Under the pieces are notes generated by a model, which was given only the letters and a program-made list of their open reading frames with translations, did no database searches and was not told where the DNA came from. This document shows positions 1 through 8,086 of a stretch of DNA of 64,000 nucleotides, piece by piece. Positions within the stretch are counted from its first letter, which is position 1, and each line of letters starts with the position of its first letter. Made by a program: the position numbers and the translations under genes. This DNA comes from Desulfovibrio desulfuricans DSM 642 (GTDB taxonomy: Bacteria > Desulfobacterota > Desulfovibrionia > Desulfovibrionales > Desulfovibrionaceae): positions 62,001 through 126,000 of the forward strand of contig NZ_ATUZ01000011.1 of the NCBI RefSeq assembly GCF_000420465.1, written 5' to 3'.

Positions 1-290
1 TTTTTTCCAATGGCATGGAGTGGACAAAAAAAGCCTTCGCCGGTCTTCCCTACGATTTTGTTTACGTGGATGCCAACGACAACGACAATGTCGCAGGGGA
101 TCTTTTTTTGATGACGCAGTGTAAACACTTCACCATCTCAAATTCTTCGCTGAGCTGGTGGGGGGCCTGGCTTTCGCAGCGGGCGGAGAATAAAACCGTC
201 ATCATGCCCAGCAAGTGGCGTGGCGGCAAAAGCCCCATCCCGGGAGAATGCATGCGAGTGGAAGGCTGGCATATGTGCCCGGTAGAATAA
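1..290 (+). CDS. Alpha-1,2-fucosyltransferase-like GT11 protein, C-terminal fragment
   Basis: The reading frame is open from the window edge (first full codon at base 3) and stops at 290, so only about the last 95 residues are present. The segment FTISNSSLSWWGAWL matches the C-terminal acceptor/donor-site motif typical of glycosyltransferase family 11 (alpha-1,2-fucosyltransferases acting on surface polysaccharides), preceded by an acidic VDANDNDN stretch. Family members use GDP-fucose at the cytoplasmic membrane during O-antigen or glycan synthesis. The methyltransferase-like gene downstream fits a polysaccharide or glycosylation locus continuing to the left. The true start lies outside the window; ATG 15 is internal. 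Confidence 0.75.
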   Translation, partial: FSNGMEWTKKAFAGLPYDFVYVDANDNDNVAGDLFLMTQCKHFTISNSSLSWWGAWLSQRAENKTVIMPSKWRGGKSPIPGECMRVEGWHMCPVE

Positions 291-351
291 CGCGGCGCGC
301 ACCCTGCTTTTTGCATTTTTTGCGTCAACCATCAGAGATACTGGGGGATAT

Positions 352-1065
352 GTGAAAAGTGAAGAAATGGCGCTGAAAGAACGGTTTCTTCTGCGGTTTC
401 TGGAAGTGGCGGAGCAGCTGCAAGATGGCGGGCGTTTCCTCTGCCGCAAGGAAGATCTGCACCCCTGCCTGAATGATGCGCAGGGCACAACCCCCTTTGA
501 CGCCCATTATATCTACCATACGGCGTGGGCGGCACGCGTTCTTGCACGCACGCGGCCTGCAAGCCATATAGACATTTCTTCGAGCCTCTATTTTGTGTCC
601 ATCGCGTCGGCCTTTGTGCCCATCACGTTTTACGACTATCGCCCCGCCCCCCTTACCCTTGGCAACCTGCGCTGCAAACGGGCCGACCTTACCAGCCTCC
701 CCTTTGCTGACGAAAGTGTGGATTCCCTGTCGTGCATGCACGTTGTGGAGCATATTGGCCTTGAGCGCTATGGCGATCCTTTTTCTCCCCAGGGGGATAT
801 TGCAGCCATGCGCGAACTGGCGCGTGTTCTTGGCAGGGGAGGGCGTCTGCTCTTTGCTGTTCCCATTGGCGGGGTGGCAAAAATTCACTACAACGCTCAC
901 CGTATCTACACATACAGCGCGGTTTTGGAGGCCTTTGGCTCCCTGTGTCTTGAGGAATTTGCCCTTGTCACCGACAGGGGAGAATTTATTGCGCATGCGT
1001 CAGAAGCGGAAGCGCAGCAACAGAAGTACGGCTGCGGTTGTTTTCTTTTCAGAAAACAGAAGTAG
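352..1065 (+). CDS. DUF268-type / SAM-dependent methyltransferase-like protein
   Basis: Encodes 237 residues starting at GTG 352, which has a GGGGG ribosome site 5 bases upstream. The core around residues 73-130 (DISSSLYFVS, then FYDYRP and SLSCMHVVEHIGLERYGDP) is the signature of DUF268 proteins, a methyltransferase-fold family common in sugar and O-antigen clusters. The glycine-rich GRGGRLLFAVPIG segment resembles the post-motif of class I methyltransferases. The substrate is not predictable. It follows the GT11 gene by 61 bases on the same strand, so the two probably work on the same surface glycan. Confidence 0.65.
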   Translation: MKSEEMALKERFLLRFLEVAEQLQDGGRFLCRKEDLHPCLNDAQGTTPFDAHYIYHTAWAARVLARTRPASHIDISSSLYFVSIASAFVPITFYDYRPAPLTLGNLRCKRADLTSLPFADESVDSLSCMHVVEHIGLERYGDPFSPQGDIAAMRELARVLGRGGRLLFAVPIGGVAKIHYNAHRIYTYSAVLEAFGSLCLEEFALVTDRGEFIAHASEAEAQQQKYGCGCFLFRKQK

Positions 1066-1189
1066 CCTGCATGCCGTCTGAACTGCTGGAGGGGGCTGGC
1101 CGCGTCAATTGGGCCTTCTGCACTGGCAGTGTTTTGGGATAGGGGCGACAGGGGAAGCCGGGCGACGTGTTTTGGATTTTGTCAGGGGC

Positions 1190-1981
1190 TTACTGGTACA
1201 AGGGACTCATGGACCGCAGCAGGTTGATGAACAGGCTGTCCAGCCCCTGCACAAAGGATGCGATGCGGTCAGACATGATGACCATGAGCAGCCCCAGAAA
1301 GAAAAAGCCCACCATCACCTTGATGGGGAAACCAAATTCCATAATGGGTATCTGCGGCGAGGTGCGGGCCATGAGGCCCAGCGACACTTCAACCATGAAC
1401 AGGGCCACCATGACCGGGGCTGCGATCTGCAAGGCCAGCACAAACATCTGCGAGGCCAGATACAGGATCTGACGCAGCACTACTGGCCCGATAAACAGCC
1501 CTCCCGGCGGCACAAGGTCAAATGAGGCCGCAAATCCCTTGATCATATACAGATGTCCGTCAAGGCTCAGAAAAACGAGCAGGGACACCATCCACAGAAA
1601 AAATGCCGTGACGCCTGTCTGGTTGCCGGTGAGCGGATCGGCAAAGTTGATCATGGTAAAGCCCATCTGAAAGCCCAGCAGCTCACCACCCGCCTGAATG
1701 CCCATAAACAGAAAATTGACGGCCATGCCAAGTACCAGACCCAGCACCATCTCTCCCAGCATCATGAGCGCCACGTCAAAGGGATGCGCAGGCAGTGCGG
1801 CGGCGGGGAGCGTGAGGTGCGGCCATACGCCCAGGCAAAAAACAATGGTTATGGCCGCCTTGACCTGCGTAGGAATGTTGTTGGTGGAAAAAACGGGCAG
1901 CATGAACATGACGATACTTACGCGCATCATGGTGAGCAGCAGGCTGAGCACACTGGCCGGATCGTAGTTATAAACATCCAT
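1190..1981 (-). CDS. fliR: Flagellar biosynthetic protein FliR
   Basis: Encodes 263 residues with about six hydrophobic helices. It matches FliR throughout: an N-terminal VLSLLLTMMRVSIVMFMLPVFSTNNIPTQVK segment (residues 10-40), then QMGFTMINFADPLTGNQ in the middle and PIMEFGFPIKVMVGFFFLG near the C-terminus. FliR is part of the FliPQR export gate of the flagellar type III secretion system in the inner membrane. I chose ATG 1981 over the in-frame TTG at 1990. No clear Shine-Dalgarno is visible. The gene is isolated from flhB/flhA, which lie about 40 kb away in this window. A sigma-54-like element lies immediately upstream (1993-2008). Confidence 0.92.
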   Translation of the reverse strand: MDVYNYDPASVLSLLLTMMRVSIVMFMLPVFSTNNIPTQVKAAITIVFCLGVWPHLTLPAAALPAHPFDVALMMLGEMVLGLVLGMAVNFLFMGIQAGGELLGFQMGFTMINFADPLTGNQTGVTAFFLWMVSLLVFLSLDGHLYMIKGFAASFDLVPPGGLFIGPVVLRQILYLASQMFVLALQIAAPVMVALFMVEVSLGLMARTSPQIPIMEFGFPIKVMVGFFFLGLLMVIMSDRIASFVQGLDSLFINLLRSMSPLYQ

Positions 1982-1992
1982 GCTGATCAATT

Positions 1993-2008
1993 TGCAAAAA
2001 GGTTGCCA
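1993..2008 (-). promoter_or_regulatory. Sigma-54-like promoter element upstream of fliR
   Basis: On the minus strand the sequence reads TGGCAACCTTTTTGCA, a good match to the -24/-12 consensus TGGCAC-N5-TTGCA with exactly ten bases between GG and GC. The predicted start site would fall at about 1982, right at the fliR ATG, which would leave almost no untranslated leader. Either the transcript is leaderless, the start codon differs, or the match is fortuitous. Confidence 0.4.
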
Positions 2009-2186
2009 AGTATTTCGTCACGCTGGTGACGCCCGGTGGGCAAGAGTGTGGAATGATTGGAGCGGTCAGCCTGGAATGGCTGCTACGTAATGCCTGCACT
2101 GAAAGGCTCCCGGTATGGCTTGCTTGAAGCGTTCTGTCCTGCGTACTACTGTGACGCAACTACTATCACTGCTGCAAGGGGACATT

Positions 2187-3104
2187 ATGGCCATTCCCAC
2201 ATCACGCACGCAAAGCGCGGCCACTGTATGCATAGAAACCGCGCTCTGCACTGGCTGTGGCCAGTGCGTGGCCGTGTGCAAGGATTTTGGCCTGCGGATT
2301 GAAGGCGGCAAGGCCTGCCTTGCCCCCCAACCTCTTTTTGGCTGCGTGGGCTGTGCCCATTGCATGGCTGTTTGTCCTGCCGGGGCCATAACCGTGCGGG
2401 GCCGGGCGTTGGGCCCGGAAGATATGTTTGCCCTGCCGCCCCAGAGCAGCGCCGCGAGTTTTGATGCCTATTACGCCCTGCTACGCCGGCGCAGAAGCGT
2501 GCGCGAATTTATGCCCGCCGAGGTGGGGCCGGAGCTGGTTGAGCGCATCCTTGACGCGGCCCGCACCGCGCCCACCGGAGTGCCGCCTTCGGACGTCAAT
2601 GTGCTTGTGCTGGACAGCCGGGAGAAAAACCGCGCCTTCACCAGTGATTTTTGCGCACACCTCAAAACCCTTGGCTGGCTCACTGCCCCCTGGTTTCTTT
2701 GGCTTATGCGCCCATTCTGGGGCAAGGCCAATGACGGGCTGTTCCGTAATTTTGTGCGGCCTGCGCTGGCGGCGTTCACGTCTTCAATGGATGCGGGAAA
2801 AAGTATCGTGACCTATGATGCGCCCCTGGTCATGTATTTTTACGGTTCGCCCTGGGCAGACCCCGCTGATCCGCTGGTTGCCGCATCCCTTGCCATGCTG
2901 GCGGGCGAGGCTCTGGGCCTTGGCACCTGCATGATAGGTTCCATCCACCCTTTGTTGCAGTGGGGCGGCAGCGCTGCGCGTTTTCGCAAACGGCACGGCA
3001 TCCGCTGCAAAAGCCGCGAGGGCGTGGTGGTACTGTTTGGCTATCCGGGCATCCATTACAACAAGGGTATTGAACGCAGTTTTGCCTCGGTGCATCGGGC
3101 ATAG
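2187..3104 (+). CDS. Ferredoxin-nitroreductase fusion protein
   Basis: Encodes 305 residues from ATG 2187 (AAGGGG 7 bases upstream; the frame is open further upstream to 2115 but without a ribosome site). Residues 15-65 carry two 4Fe-4S motifs, CTGCGQCVAVC and CVGCAHCMAVCP. Residues 90-305 form a nitroreductase-family FMN domain (RRRRSVREF, then GGTCMIG-like GLGTCMIGSIHP). Such fusions are thought to pass electrons from ferredoxin-type clusters to FMN; the substrate is unknown. The second cluster motif is followed by the usual proline. It stands alone, diverging from fliR and converging on cheV. Confidence 0.85.
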   Translation: MAIPTSRTQSAATVCIETALCTGCGQCVAVCKDFGLRIEGGKACLAPQPLFGCVGCAHCMAVCPAGAITVRGRALGPEDMFALPPQSSAASFDAYYALLRRRRSVREFMPAEVGPELVERILDAARTAPTGVPPSDVNVLVLDSREKNRAFTSDFCAHLKTLGWLTAPWFLWLMRPFWGKANDGLFRNFVRPALAAFTSSMDAGKSIVTYDAPLVMYFYGSPWADPADPLVAASLAMLAGEALGLGTCMIGSIHPLLQWGGSAARFRKRHGIRCKSREGVVVLFGYPGIHYNKGIERSFASVHRA

Positions 3105-3109
3105 CCGCC

Positions 3110-3149
3110 CGTATATAAAAAGCGCCGCAGGATATGTCCCTGCGGCGCT
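3110..3149 (-). terminator. Intrinsic terminator of cheV
   Basis: An 11-bp perfect stem AGCGCCGCAGG (3121-3131) pairs with 3139-3149 around a 7-base loop. On the minus strand it is followed by TTTTATATAC. It lies between the convergent ends of the nitroreductase gene and cheV; the T tract indicates minus-strand use. Confidence 0.8.
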
Positions 3150-3195
3150 GGCAAATCTGACCGTGAGCTGCTTGGAGCAATGATGCTCCGACCCT

Positions 3196-4149
3196 TTATT
3201 TGTTCAGTTTTTCGGAAATAACTTCGCGTATGATCTTGTTCAGACCGGGTAGGTCAGGCTTGGAAACCTGCCTGTCTGCCCCCACCTTTACGCCCTTTTC
3301 ATACAGCGCATCGGTGATGAGCGAGGAGAACAGGATGATGGGCAGTGTGCTGAGGCCGGGGGTTTCACGGATTTTTGCCGTGAGCATGTGCCCGTCCATT
3401 TCCGGCATTTCAATGTCGGAAATAACCAGATGCACCGCATCCGTAAGTTCCTTGCCCTTGGCCTGGGCTTCCTCACGGGTGTGCATCAAAAAATCCCAAG
3501 CGGCGCGCCCACTGCCCACAGCCGTGACCTGAAAACCGGATTTTTCCAGCGACGACTGCATGACGTTGCGCAGCGAACTTGAATCGTCAGCCACCAGCAG
3601 GTGGAACTGACCGGCGCCTTCCACTGGGGAGGTGTCCACCTCAACCTGCGACATGTCCAGCGTGCTGTCGAGGCTGGCAAGGATTTTTTCCATGTCCAGA
3701 ATAAAAAGCACACGGTCCTGAATACGCAGAACGCCCGTGATGCTTTCGCGCGAATAGGCCTGCACGTACTGGTTCGGCGGTTCAATGCGATCCCAGGTCA
3801 TGCGGTGGATGCTGGTGACGGAGGAGACCATAAACGCCGCCTGCACGCCGCTGAATTCGGTGACAATGACCTTGGTGTTTTCTTCCGTGGCCATTTCTTT
3901 GCCCAGCCATGCGGCAAGGTTCAATATGGGCAGCACCCTGCCGCGCAGATTGAACGTGCCGAGTACTGAAGGGTCGCACTTGCTGGGCACACTGGTGATA
4001 TTGGGCAGCCGGATGATTTCAAGCACCTTGGCAACGTTGATGCCGTAATGCCCGCTGTAAACCTTGCCGTCCGGCTGCTTTTCATCAATGATAAATTCAA
4101 TAATTTCAAGTTCGTTATTGCTAACGTTCAGCAAGCTGTTTTGCGACAT
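3196..4149 (-). CDS. cheV: Chemotaxis coupling protein CheV (CheW-REC)
   Basis: Encodes 317 residues from ATG 4149; an upstream in-frame ATG at 4188 has no ribosome site. Residues ~12-165 form a CheW-like coupling domain (YGINVAKVLEIIRLP, NLRGRVLPILNLAAWLG). Residues ~183-310 form a receiver domain with the acidic pair in LLVADDSS, the phosphorylatable aspartate in VISDIEMPEMDG and the lysine in VSKPD. CheV links chemoreceptors to CheA, and its phosphorylation tunes adaptation. A sigma-28-like promoter lies at 4229-4255, about 80 bases upstream, fitting late flagellar/chemotaxis control. It is monocistronic with its own terminator. Confidence 0.92.
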   Translation of the reverse strand: MSQNSLLNVSNNELEIIEFIIDEKQPDGKVYSGHYGINVAKVLEIIRLPNITSVPSKCDPSVLGTFNLRGRVLPILNLAAWLGKEMATEENTKVIVTEFSGVQAAFMVSSVTSIHRMTWDRIEPPNQYVQAYSRESITGVLRIQDRVLFILDMEKILASLDSTLDMSQVEVDTSPVEGAGQFHLLVADDSSSLRNVMQSSLEKSGFQVTAVGSGRAAWDFLMHTREEAQAKGKELTDAVHLVISDIEMPEMDGHMLTAKIRETPGLSTLPIILFSSLITDALYEKGVKVGADRQVSKPDLPGLNKIIREVISEKLNK

Positions 4150-4228
4150 GGCTTTCCATCCTGTGCTGCGGAAGGCGTGGCTTTCCACCGATATCGTGTG
4201 CTCCGTTTACGGGAACTGCTGTTGAGAT

Positions 4229-4255
4229 GTATCGGCAGGATATGCATTCCCTTAA
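4229..4255 (-). promoter_or_regulatory. Sigma-28 (FliA) promoter of cheV
   Basis: On the minus strand TTAAGGGA, an 11-base spacer, then GCCGATAC, against the FliA consensus TAAAGTTT-N11-GCCGATAA. The -10 matches seven of eight bases and the spacing is exact. Transcription would start about 75 bases upstream of the cheV ATG. fliA is encoded in this same window. Confidence 0.65.
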
Positions 4256-4272
4256 GGCCTTTGTTCAAAAAC

Positions 4273-4950
4273 CTATTTGCGGCCCTTCGCGGCCTTGGCT
4301 GCCTTGGGCGGTTCGCGCCGGGGGCAGAAGCTCAGCATTTCGCATGTGTCGCACAGGGGTTTGCGCGCATCGCACACTTCGCGCCCAAACCAGACCATGC
4401 GGTGGTTCACATCGCCCCATTCCTCGCGCGGAAAAAGTTTCATGAGGTCGCGCTCAATAGGTATGGGATCGGTTTCGTCCGTCAGCCCCAGGCGGTAGGC
4501 GATGCGTTTTACATGCGTATCGACCGCAAGCCCCTCGTTGATGCCGTATGCGCCAAACAGCACCACATTGGCTGTTTTGCGGGCAACGCCGGGGATGGTG
4601 ACGAGGTCTTCAATGCTTTTGGGAATCTGTCCGTCAAAAACATCACGCACACGCCGCGCCGCGCCCAGCAGATTCTTGGCCTTGCTGTGAAAAAATCCTG
4701 TGGGCCGGATGACGCTTTCCAGTTCTTCCAGCGGGGCCTCTGCCAGAGCGGCAGGGGAGGGCCAGCGGCGGAACAGCTCCGGCGTAACGGTATTCACCCT
4801 GGCATCTGTGCACTGCGCCGCCAGCACTGTGGCTACCAGCAGTTCCCATGCATTTTGGGCGTCCAGATGAGTGCGCGGGTGTGGATAGCGTTTTTGCAGG
4901 GCGGCAAGAACGTTCCGGGCCGTTGCCTGTGGGGATGATTTTACGCTCAT
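4273..4950 (-). CDS. nth: Endonuclease III (DNA glycosylase/AP lyase)
   Basis: Encodes 225 residues, the usual size. It removes oxidised pyrimidines and nicks abasic sites in base excision repair. The helix-hairpin-helix motif LVTIPGVARKTANVVL includes the catalytic lysine, the catalytic aspartate sits in VDTHVKR, and the C-terminal 4Fe-4S ligands follow the C-x6-C-x2-C-x5-C spacing (CDARKPLCDTCEMLSFC). The lysine/alanine-rich tail is ordinary. The gene diverges from cutA across a region with a long inverted repeat. Confidence 0.95.
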   Translation of the reverse strand: MSVKSSPQATARNVLAALQKRYPHPRTHLDAQNAWELLVATVLAAQCTDARVNTVTPELFRRWPSPAALAEAPLEELESVIRPTGFFHSKAKNLLGAARRVRDVFDGQIPKSIEDLVTIPGVARKTANVVLFGAYGINEGLAVDTHVKRIAYRLGLTDETDPIPIERDLMKLFPREEWGDVNHRMVWFGREVCDARKPLCDTCEMLSFCPRREPPKAAKAAKGRK

Positions 4951-4956
4951 GTCTCT

Positions 4957-5014
4957 TTATGCCACAGCGAGCGCATGCCCGCAAGCAAGGGCGCAGGCTG
5001 TGAGCGTGGCATAA
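4957..5014. repeat. Inverted repeat between nth and cutA
   Basis: TTATGCCAC (4957-4965) is repeated inverted as GTGGCATAA (5006-5014), enclosing a further GCCC/GGGC hairpin. It sits just upstream of nth. No T tract follows on either side, so it looks more like a structured or protein-binding site than a terminator. Function unknown. Confidence 0.5.
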
Positions 5015-5111
5015 CTCTCTGCAATGGAGCCAGTCCCGCCTCCGTTTGGCTACAGTATCACGCCCTGGGTGCAGGGTTTGTTTTTTTTTCGGCTACGTGT
5101 AGCATGCCTTC

Positions 5112-5456
5112 ATGGAACACGGGGAAAACAGCAAGGTTTTTCTGGTCTATATGACCACGCCAACCCAGGAGGAGGCGCTGACGCTCGCGCGCGAGCTGGT
5201 GCGTCTGCGGCTGGCCGCCGGGGTCAACATCGTGCCCGGCGCGCAGTCGGTTTACCGCTGGAAGGGCGAGGTGCACGAAGCCGGGGAATGCCTGCTGGTG
5301 GCCCAGGTGAGCGAAGCCGCATTGCCATGTTTTATGGCAAAGGCGCGCGCACTGCACAGTTATGAAGTTCCCTGCGTGGTCGCCATGCCCATTGCAGACG
5401 GCCATCAGCCTTTTTTGCGCTGGATTACAGAAAACAGTCTGCCGCCCACGGCCTGA
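5112..5456 (+). CDS. cutA: Divalent cation tolerance protein CutA
   Basis: Encodes 114 residues. CutA1 family features are visible: VYMTTPTQEEALTLARELV at the N-terminus, LAAGVNIVPGAQSVYRWKGEV in the middle and YEVPCVVAMPI in the last third. CutA forms very stable trimers with a ferredoxin-like fold; its role in metal tolerance is still loosely defined. It begins a same-strand series with the PfkB kinase 35 bases downstream. Confidence 0.92.
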   Translation: MEHGENSKVFLVYMTTPTQEEALTLARELVRLRLAAGVNIVPGAQSVYRWKGEVHEAGECLLVAQVSEAALPCFMAKARALHSYEVPCVVAMPIADGHQPFLRWITENSLPPTA

Positions 5457-5491
5457 CCAACCTTCATCCGTCACGTCACCAAGAGGAAACT

Positions 5492-6445
5492 ATGTCCATC
5501 TATGTTTCAGGATCACTGGCTTTTGACCGCATCATGACCTTCCCTGGCAGTTTTCAGGATCACATCCTGATGGACAAGCTGCACATGATCAACGTGAGCT
5601 TCATGGTGGACGGCATGGATGAACGGCGCGGCGGTTGCGCGGGTAATATTGCCTATTCTCTGGCCCTGCTTGGCGAAAAGCCCACCATCGTTGCCGCCGC
5701 GGGGCGCGACTTTGGCCCTTACGCCATTGTGCTGGAAAATATGGGGCTGCCGCTGGAAGGTATCCGCCGGGCGGAAGAAATCTTTACCGCCCTGTGCTAC
5801 ATCACCACCGATCTCAACAGCAACCAGATCACCGGTTTTTACCCCGGCGCCATGAGCCTCCCTGCCGATTACAACTTCCCCGCCATTGATGCGGACAAGG
5901 ACATTGCCATCATTTCCCCCGGCAATGTGGAAGACATGCGCCGCCTGCCGGGATTTTACCGCGAAAAGGGCGTTCCCTATATTTTCGACCCCGGCCAGCA
6001 GTTGCCCGTGCTCACCGGCAACGATCTGCTGGCAGCCATTGAAGGCTCCTTTGCCTGCATCACCAATGACTATGAACTGAACATGATCTGCAAGGCCACG
6101 GGCAAGAGCGAGGACGAGCTGGTGGGCCGCACCCTGTGGCTTGTGACCACTCTCGGTGCGGACGGCGCGCTGGTGCGCGGCGCAGACGGCACAGAAACGC
6201 GCATTCCCTCCGTGCCGCCGCGCCAGGTTCTCGACCCCACCGGCGCGGGCGACGCGCATCGCGCGGGCCTGCTCAAGGGCCTGCTGCACGGGCTTGCCAT
6301 GCCCGAAGCCGCCAAGCTCGGCTCTGTGAGCGCCAGCTTCTGCCTTGAAAAAATGGGCACGCAGGAACACGGGTATTCGCCGGAAGTCTTCCGTCAGAGG
6401 TATGAGGCCGTGTTCGGTCCCCTGCCCGAAGGCATTCTGGCTTAA
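5492..6445 (+). CDS. PfkB-family carbohydrate/nucleoside kinase (adenosine kinase-like)
   Basis: Encodes 317 residues, with AGAGGAAA as ribosome site. The N-terminal MSIYVSGSLAFDRI and the GGCAGNIAYSLALLG segment (residues ~48-62) mark a ribokinase/PfkB fold. The C-terminal anion-hole motif is DPTGAGDAHRAG, where the catalytic aspartate is kept but the usual Phe is His. The overall pattern is closest to bacterial adenosine kinase-like members. It phosphorylates a sugar or nucleoside hydroxyl with ATP; the exact substrate is uncertain. Confidence 0.82.
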   Translation: MSIYVSGSLAFDRIMTFPGSFQDHILMDKLHMINVSFMVDGMDERRGGCAGNIAYSLALLGEKPTIVAAAGRDFGPYAIVLENMGLPLEGIRRAEEIFTALCYITTDLNSNQITGFYPGAMSLPADYNFPAIDADKDIAIISPGNVEDMRRLPGFYREKGVPYIFDPGQQLPVLTGNDLLAAIEGSFACITNDYELNMICKATGKSEDELVGRTLWLVTTLGADGALVRGADGTETRIPSVPPRQVLDPTGAGDAHRAGLLKGLLHGLAMPEAAKLGSVSASFCLEKMGTQEHGYSPEVFRQRYEAVFGPLPEGILA

Positions 6446-6502
6446 GCGGCAAGCCGCCCCTGCGGCAGATAACCCCAACGGGCTGTAAGCCGGGAGTAAG
6501 AC

Positions 6503-6961
6503 ATGCAGAACAAGCTTCCTGAGGGCATACGGGTTCTGTTTGTGGCTGGTTTTGGCCCCGTGGTGGCTGACCCGGACGCAAGCGGCAAACTCTACAGAAA
6601 GGTGCTGGGCCTGCCCCTGCAACATGAGGAAGGCTATGAAGGTTACTGGCATTCCCAGTGTCTGGAGGGCGTAAAACATTTCGCCCTCTGGCCGCTGGAT
6701 AAGGCCGCGCTCTCCTGCTTTGGCGAGGAGGTCTGGCCGGAGCGCCTGCCTGTGCCGCAGTCCTGGCTTGAGCTTGATGTGGAAGATATTGTTTCCGCCA
6801 CGCGCATTCTTGAGCAGAACGGCTATGAGCTGCTCCTCCGGCTGAAGGAAGAACCCTGGGGGCAGACCGTCACCAGATTCCTTAGCCCCGAGGGCATACT
6901 CATGGCTGTTACGCACACGCCCTTTTTGCGCGAGGCGGCTTCGGCGGAGGAAACAGCCTGA
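6503..6961 (+). CDS. VOC (glyoxalase/bleomycin resistance) family protein
   Basis: Encodes 152 residues. Paired beta-alpha-beta modules are visible: VVADPDASGKLYRKVLGLPL near residues 20-39 and ILEQNGYELLLRLKEEPWGQTVTRFLSPEGILMAVT near the C-terminus. Members are metal-dependent lyases, dioxygenases or resistance proteins; nothing here fixes the substrate. It lies 57 bases after the PfkB kinase and 13 before the transporter gene, possibly one transcript. Confidence 0.75.
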   Translation: MQNKLPEGIRVLFVAGFGPVVADPDASGKLYRKVLGLPLQHEEGYEGYWHSQCLEGVKHFALWPLDKAALSCFGEEVWPERLPVPQSWLELDVEDIVSATRILEQNGYELLLRLKEEPWGQTVTRFLSPEGILMAVTHTPFLREAASAEETA

Positions 6962-6974
6962 GCAGGGAGGCGGC

Positions 6975-7403
6975 ATGTACTACATTGCGCTGGTGGTATT
7001 TGCGGGCTGCATTGTAGCCCTGCAACCGCCCATCAACGCGGCCTTGAGCCGTACGGTGGGGCTGCTGGAAAGCGGGCTTATTTCCTTTGCCATAGGCGCG
7101 GTTTTTCTGGCTGTCCCGGTTCTGCTGATGGGGCGGGGCAATGTGTTCCGCGTGATTGAAACCCCTGCATGGCAGTGGGCTGGCGGTGTGCTGGGAGCGT
7201 TCATGGTTGTGAGCACAACCCTGGCCGCGCCGCGTATTGGCGTGCTGGCTACGCTGGTCGCCATGATTTTTGGCAATCTTGTTATGGCGGCCATCATCGA
7301 CCATAACGGCTGGTTCGGCCTCAATGCCATTCCTTTTGACTGGCGTAGAATGCTTGGGCTGGTGTTGGTGCTGGCGGGCATTGCGCTTGTGGTGCGCCGC
7401 TGA
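6975..7403 (+). CDS. DMT-superfamily (YdcZ/DUF606) inner-membrane transporter
   Basis: Encodes 142 residues with five predicted hydrophobic helices, the size of DUF606 half-transporters. ALQPPINAALSRTVGLLESGLISFAIG is characteristic of the family, as is the closing LVLVLAGIALVVRR. Its substrate is unknown. Start ATG 6975 follows GGGAGGCGGC. It overlaps nothing but sits tightly behind the VOC gene. Confidence 0.82.
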   Translation: MYYIALVVFAGCIVALQPPINAALSRTVGLLESGLISFAIGAVFLAVPVLLMGRGNVFRVIETPAWQWAGGVLGAFMVVSTTLAAPRIGVLATLVAMIFGNLVMAAIIDHNGWFGLNAIPFDWRRMLGLVLVLAGIALVVRR

Positions 7404-7459
7404 TAATGCCTGCGGCGAGCGGCAGAAGCCCCGCGTTGCAGCAAAAATAAGGGAAAGAA

Positions 7460-7930
7460 ATGCGCGTTGATGCAGTGCGGGAGTTTTTGGCCCGCCACGG
7501 GCTTGAAGAGGCGTACCGGGAGTTTGAAGTTTCAAGCGCCACAGTTGATCTGGCGGCTCAGGCCATTGGCTGCGAGCCTGGGCGCATTGCCAAGAGCCTC
7601 TCCATTAGCGTCAACGATGTTCCGCTGGTACTGGTGGCCATGGGCACGGCCCGGCTGGACAACCGTAAGTTCAAGGATGCCTTTCACGCCAAGGCCCGTT
7701 TTATCAAGCCCGAAGATCTGGAGGCCCAGGTGGGGCATCCTATGGGCGGCGTCTGCCCCTTTGCCCTGCCCGAGGGCGTTGCCGTGTATCTGGATGAAAG
7801 CCTCAGGCGCTATGATCCGGTGTATCCGGCTGCGGGCGCGCCCAACAATGCCGCCAAACTCACCTTGGCGGAGCTTGAGCGGGTCACGGGCGGCGTGTGG
7901 GTGGACGTGTGCAAGAACGAAGAATCCTGA
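7460..7930 (+). CDS. YbaK/EbsC-family aminoacyl-tRNA deacylase
   Basis: Encodes 156 residues. Family signatures are CEPGRIAKSLSI with the invariant lysine, VAMGTARLDNRKFKDAF and HPMGGVCPFALPEGV. These proteins hydrolyse misacylated Cys- or Ala-tRNA in trans as translation quality control. GGGAAAGAAATG provides the ribosome site. The gene converges on the DUF134 gene. Confidence 0.88.
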   Translation: MRVDAVREFLARHGLEEAYREFEVSSATVDLAAQAIGCEPGRIAKSLSISVNDVPLVLVAMGTARLDNRKFKDAFHAKARFIKPEDLEAQVGHPMGGVCPFALPEGVAVYLDESLRRYDPVYPAAGAPNNAAKLTLAELERVTGGVWVDVCKNEES

Positions 7931-8013
7931 TTTTTTTGTGCTGATGCGTCCGTAGGATAATAATGCGTTGCGGCAGGGGCCGTGTGTGAACCTGCGGGCG
8001 TAATGCCTTTGGC

Positions 8014-8031
8014 AGGCCGCAGCTGCGGCCT
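8014..8031. repeat. Perfect 18-bp palindrome between ybaK and the DUF134 gene
   Basis: AGGCCGCAGCTGCGGCCT is self-complementary. It lies between two convergent genes and has no T tract, so it may be a weak bidirectional terminator or a binding site. Confidence 0.45.
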
Positions 8032-8086
8032 CAAGAGATGTTTTGCCGTGTCGGCAGGCGTATTGCGCTGGCCTGGTGCAGCATAA

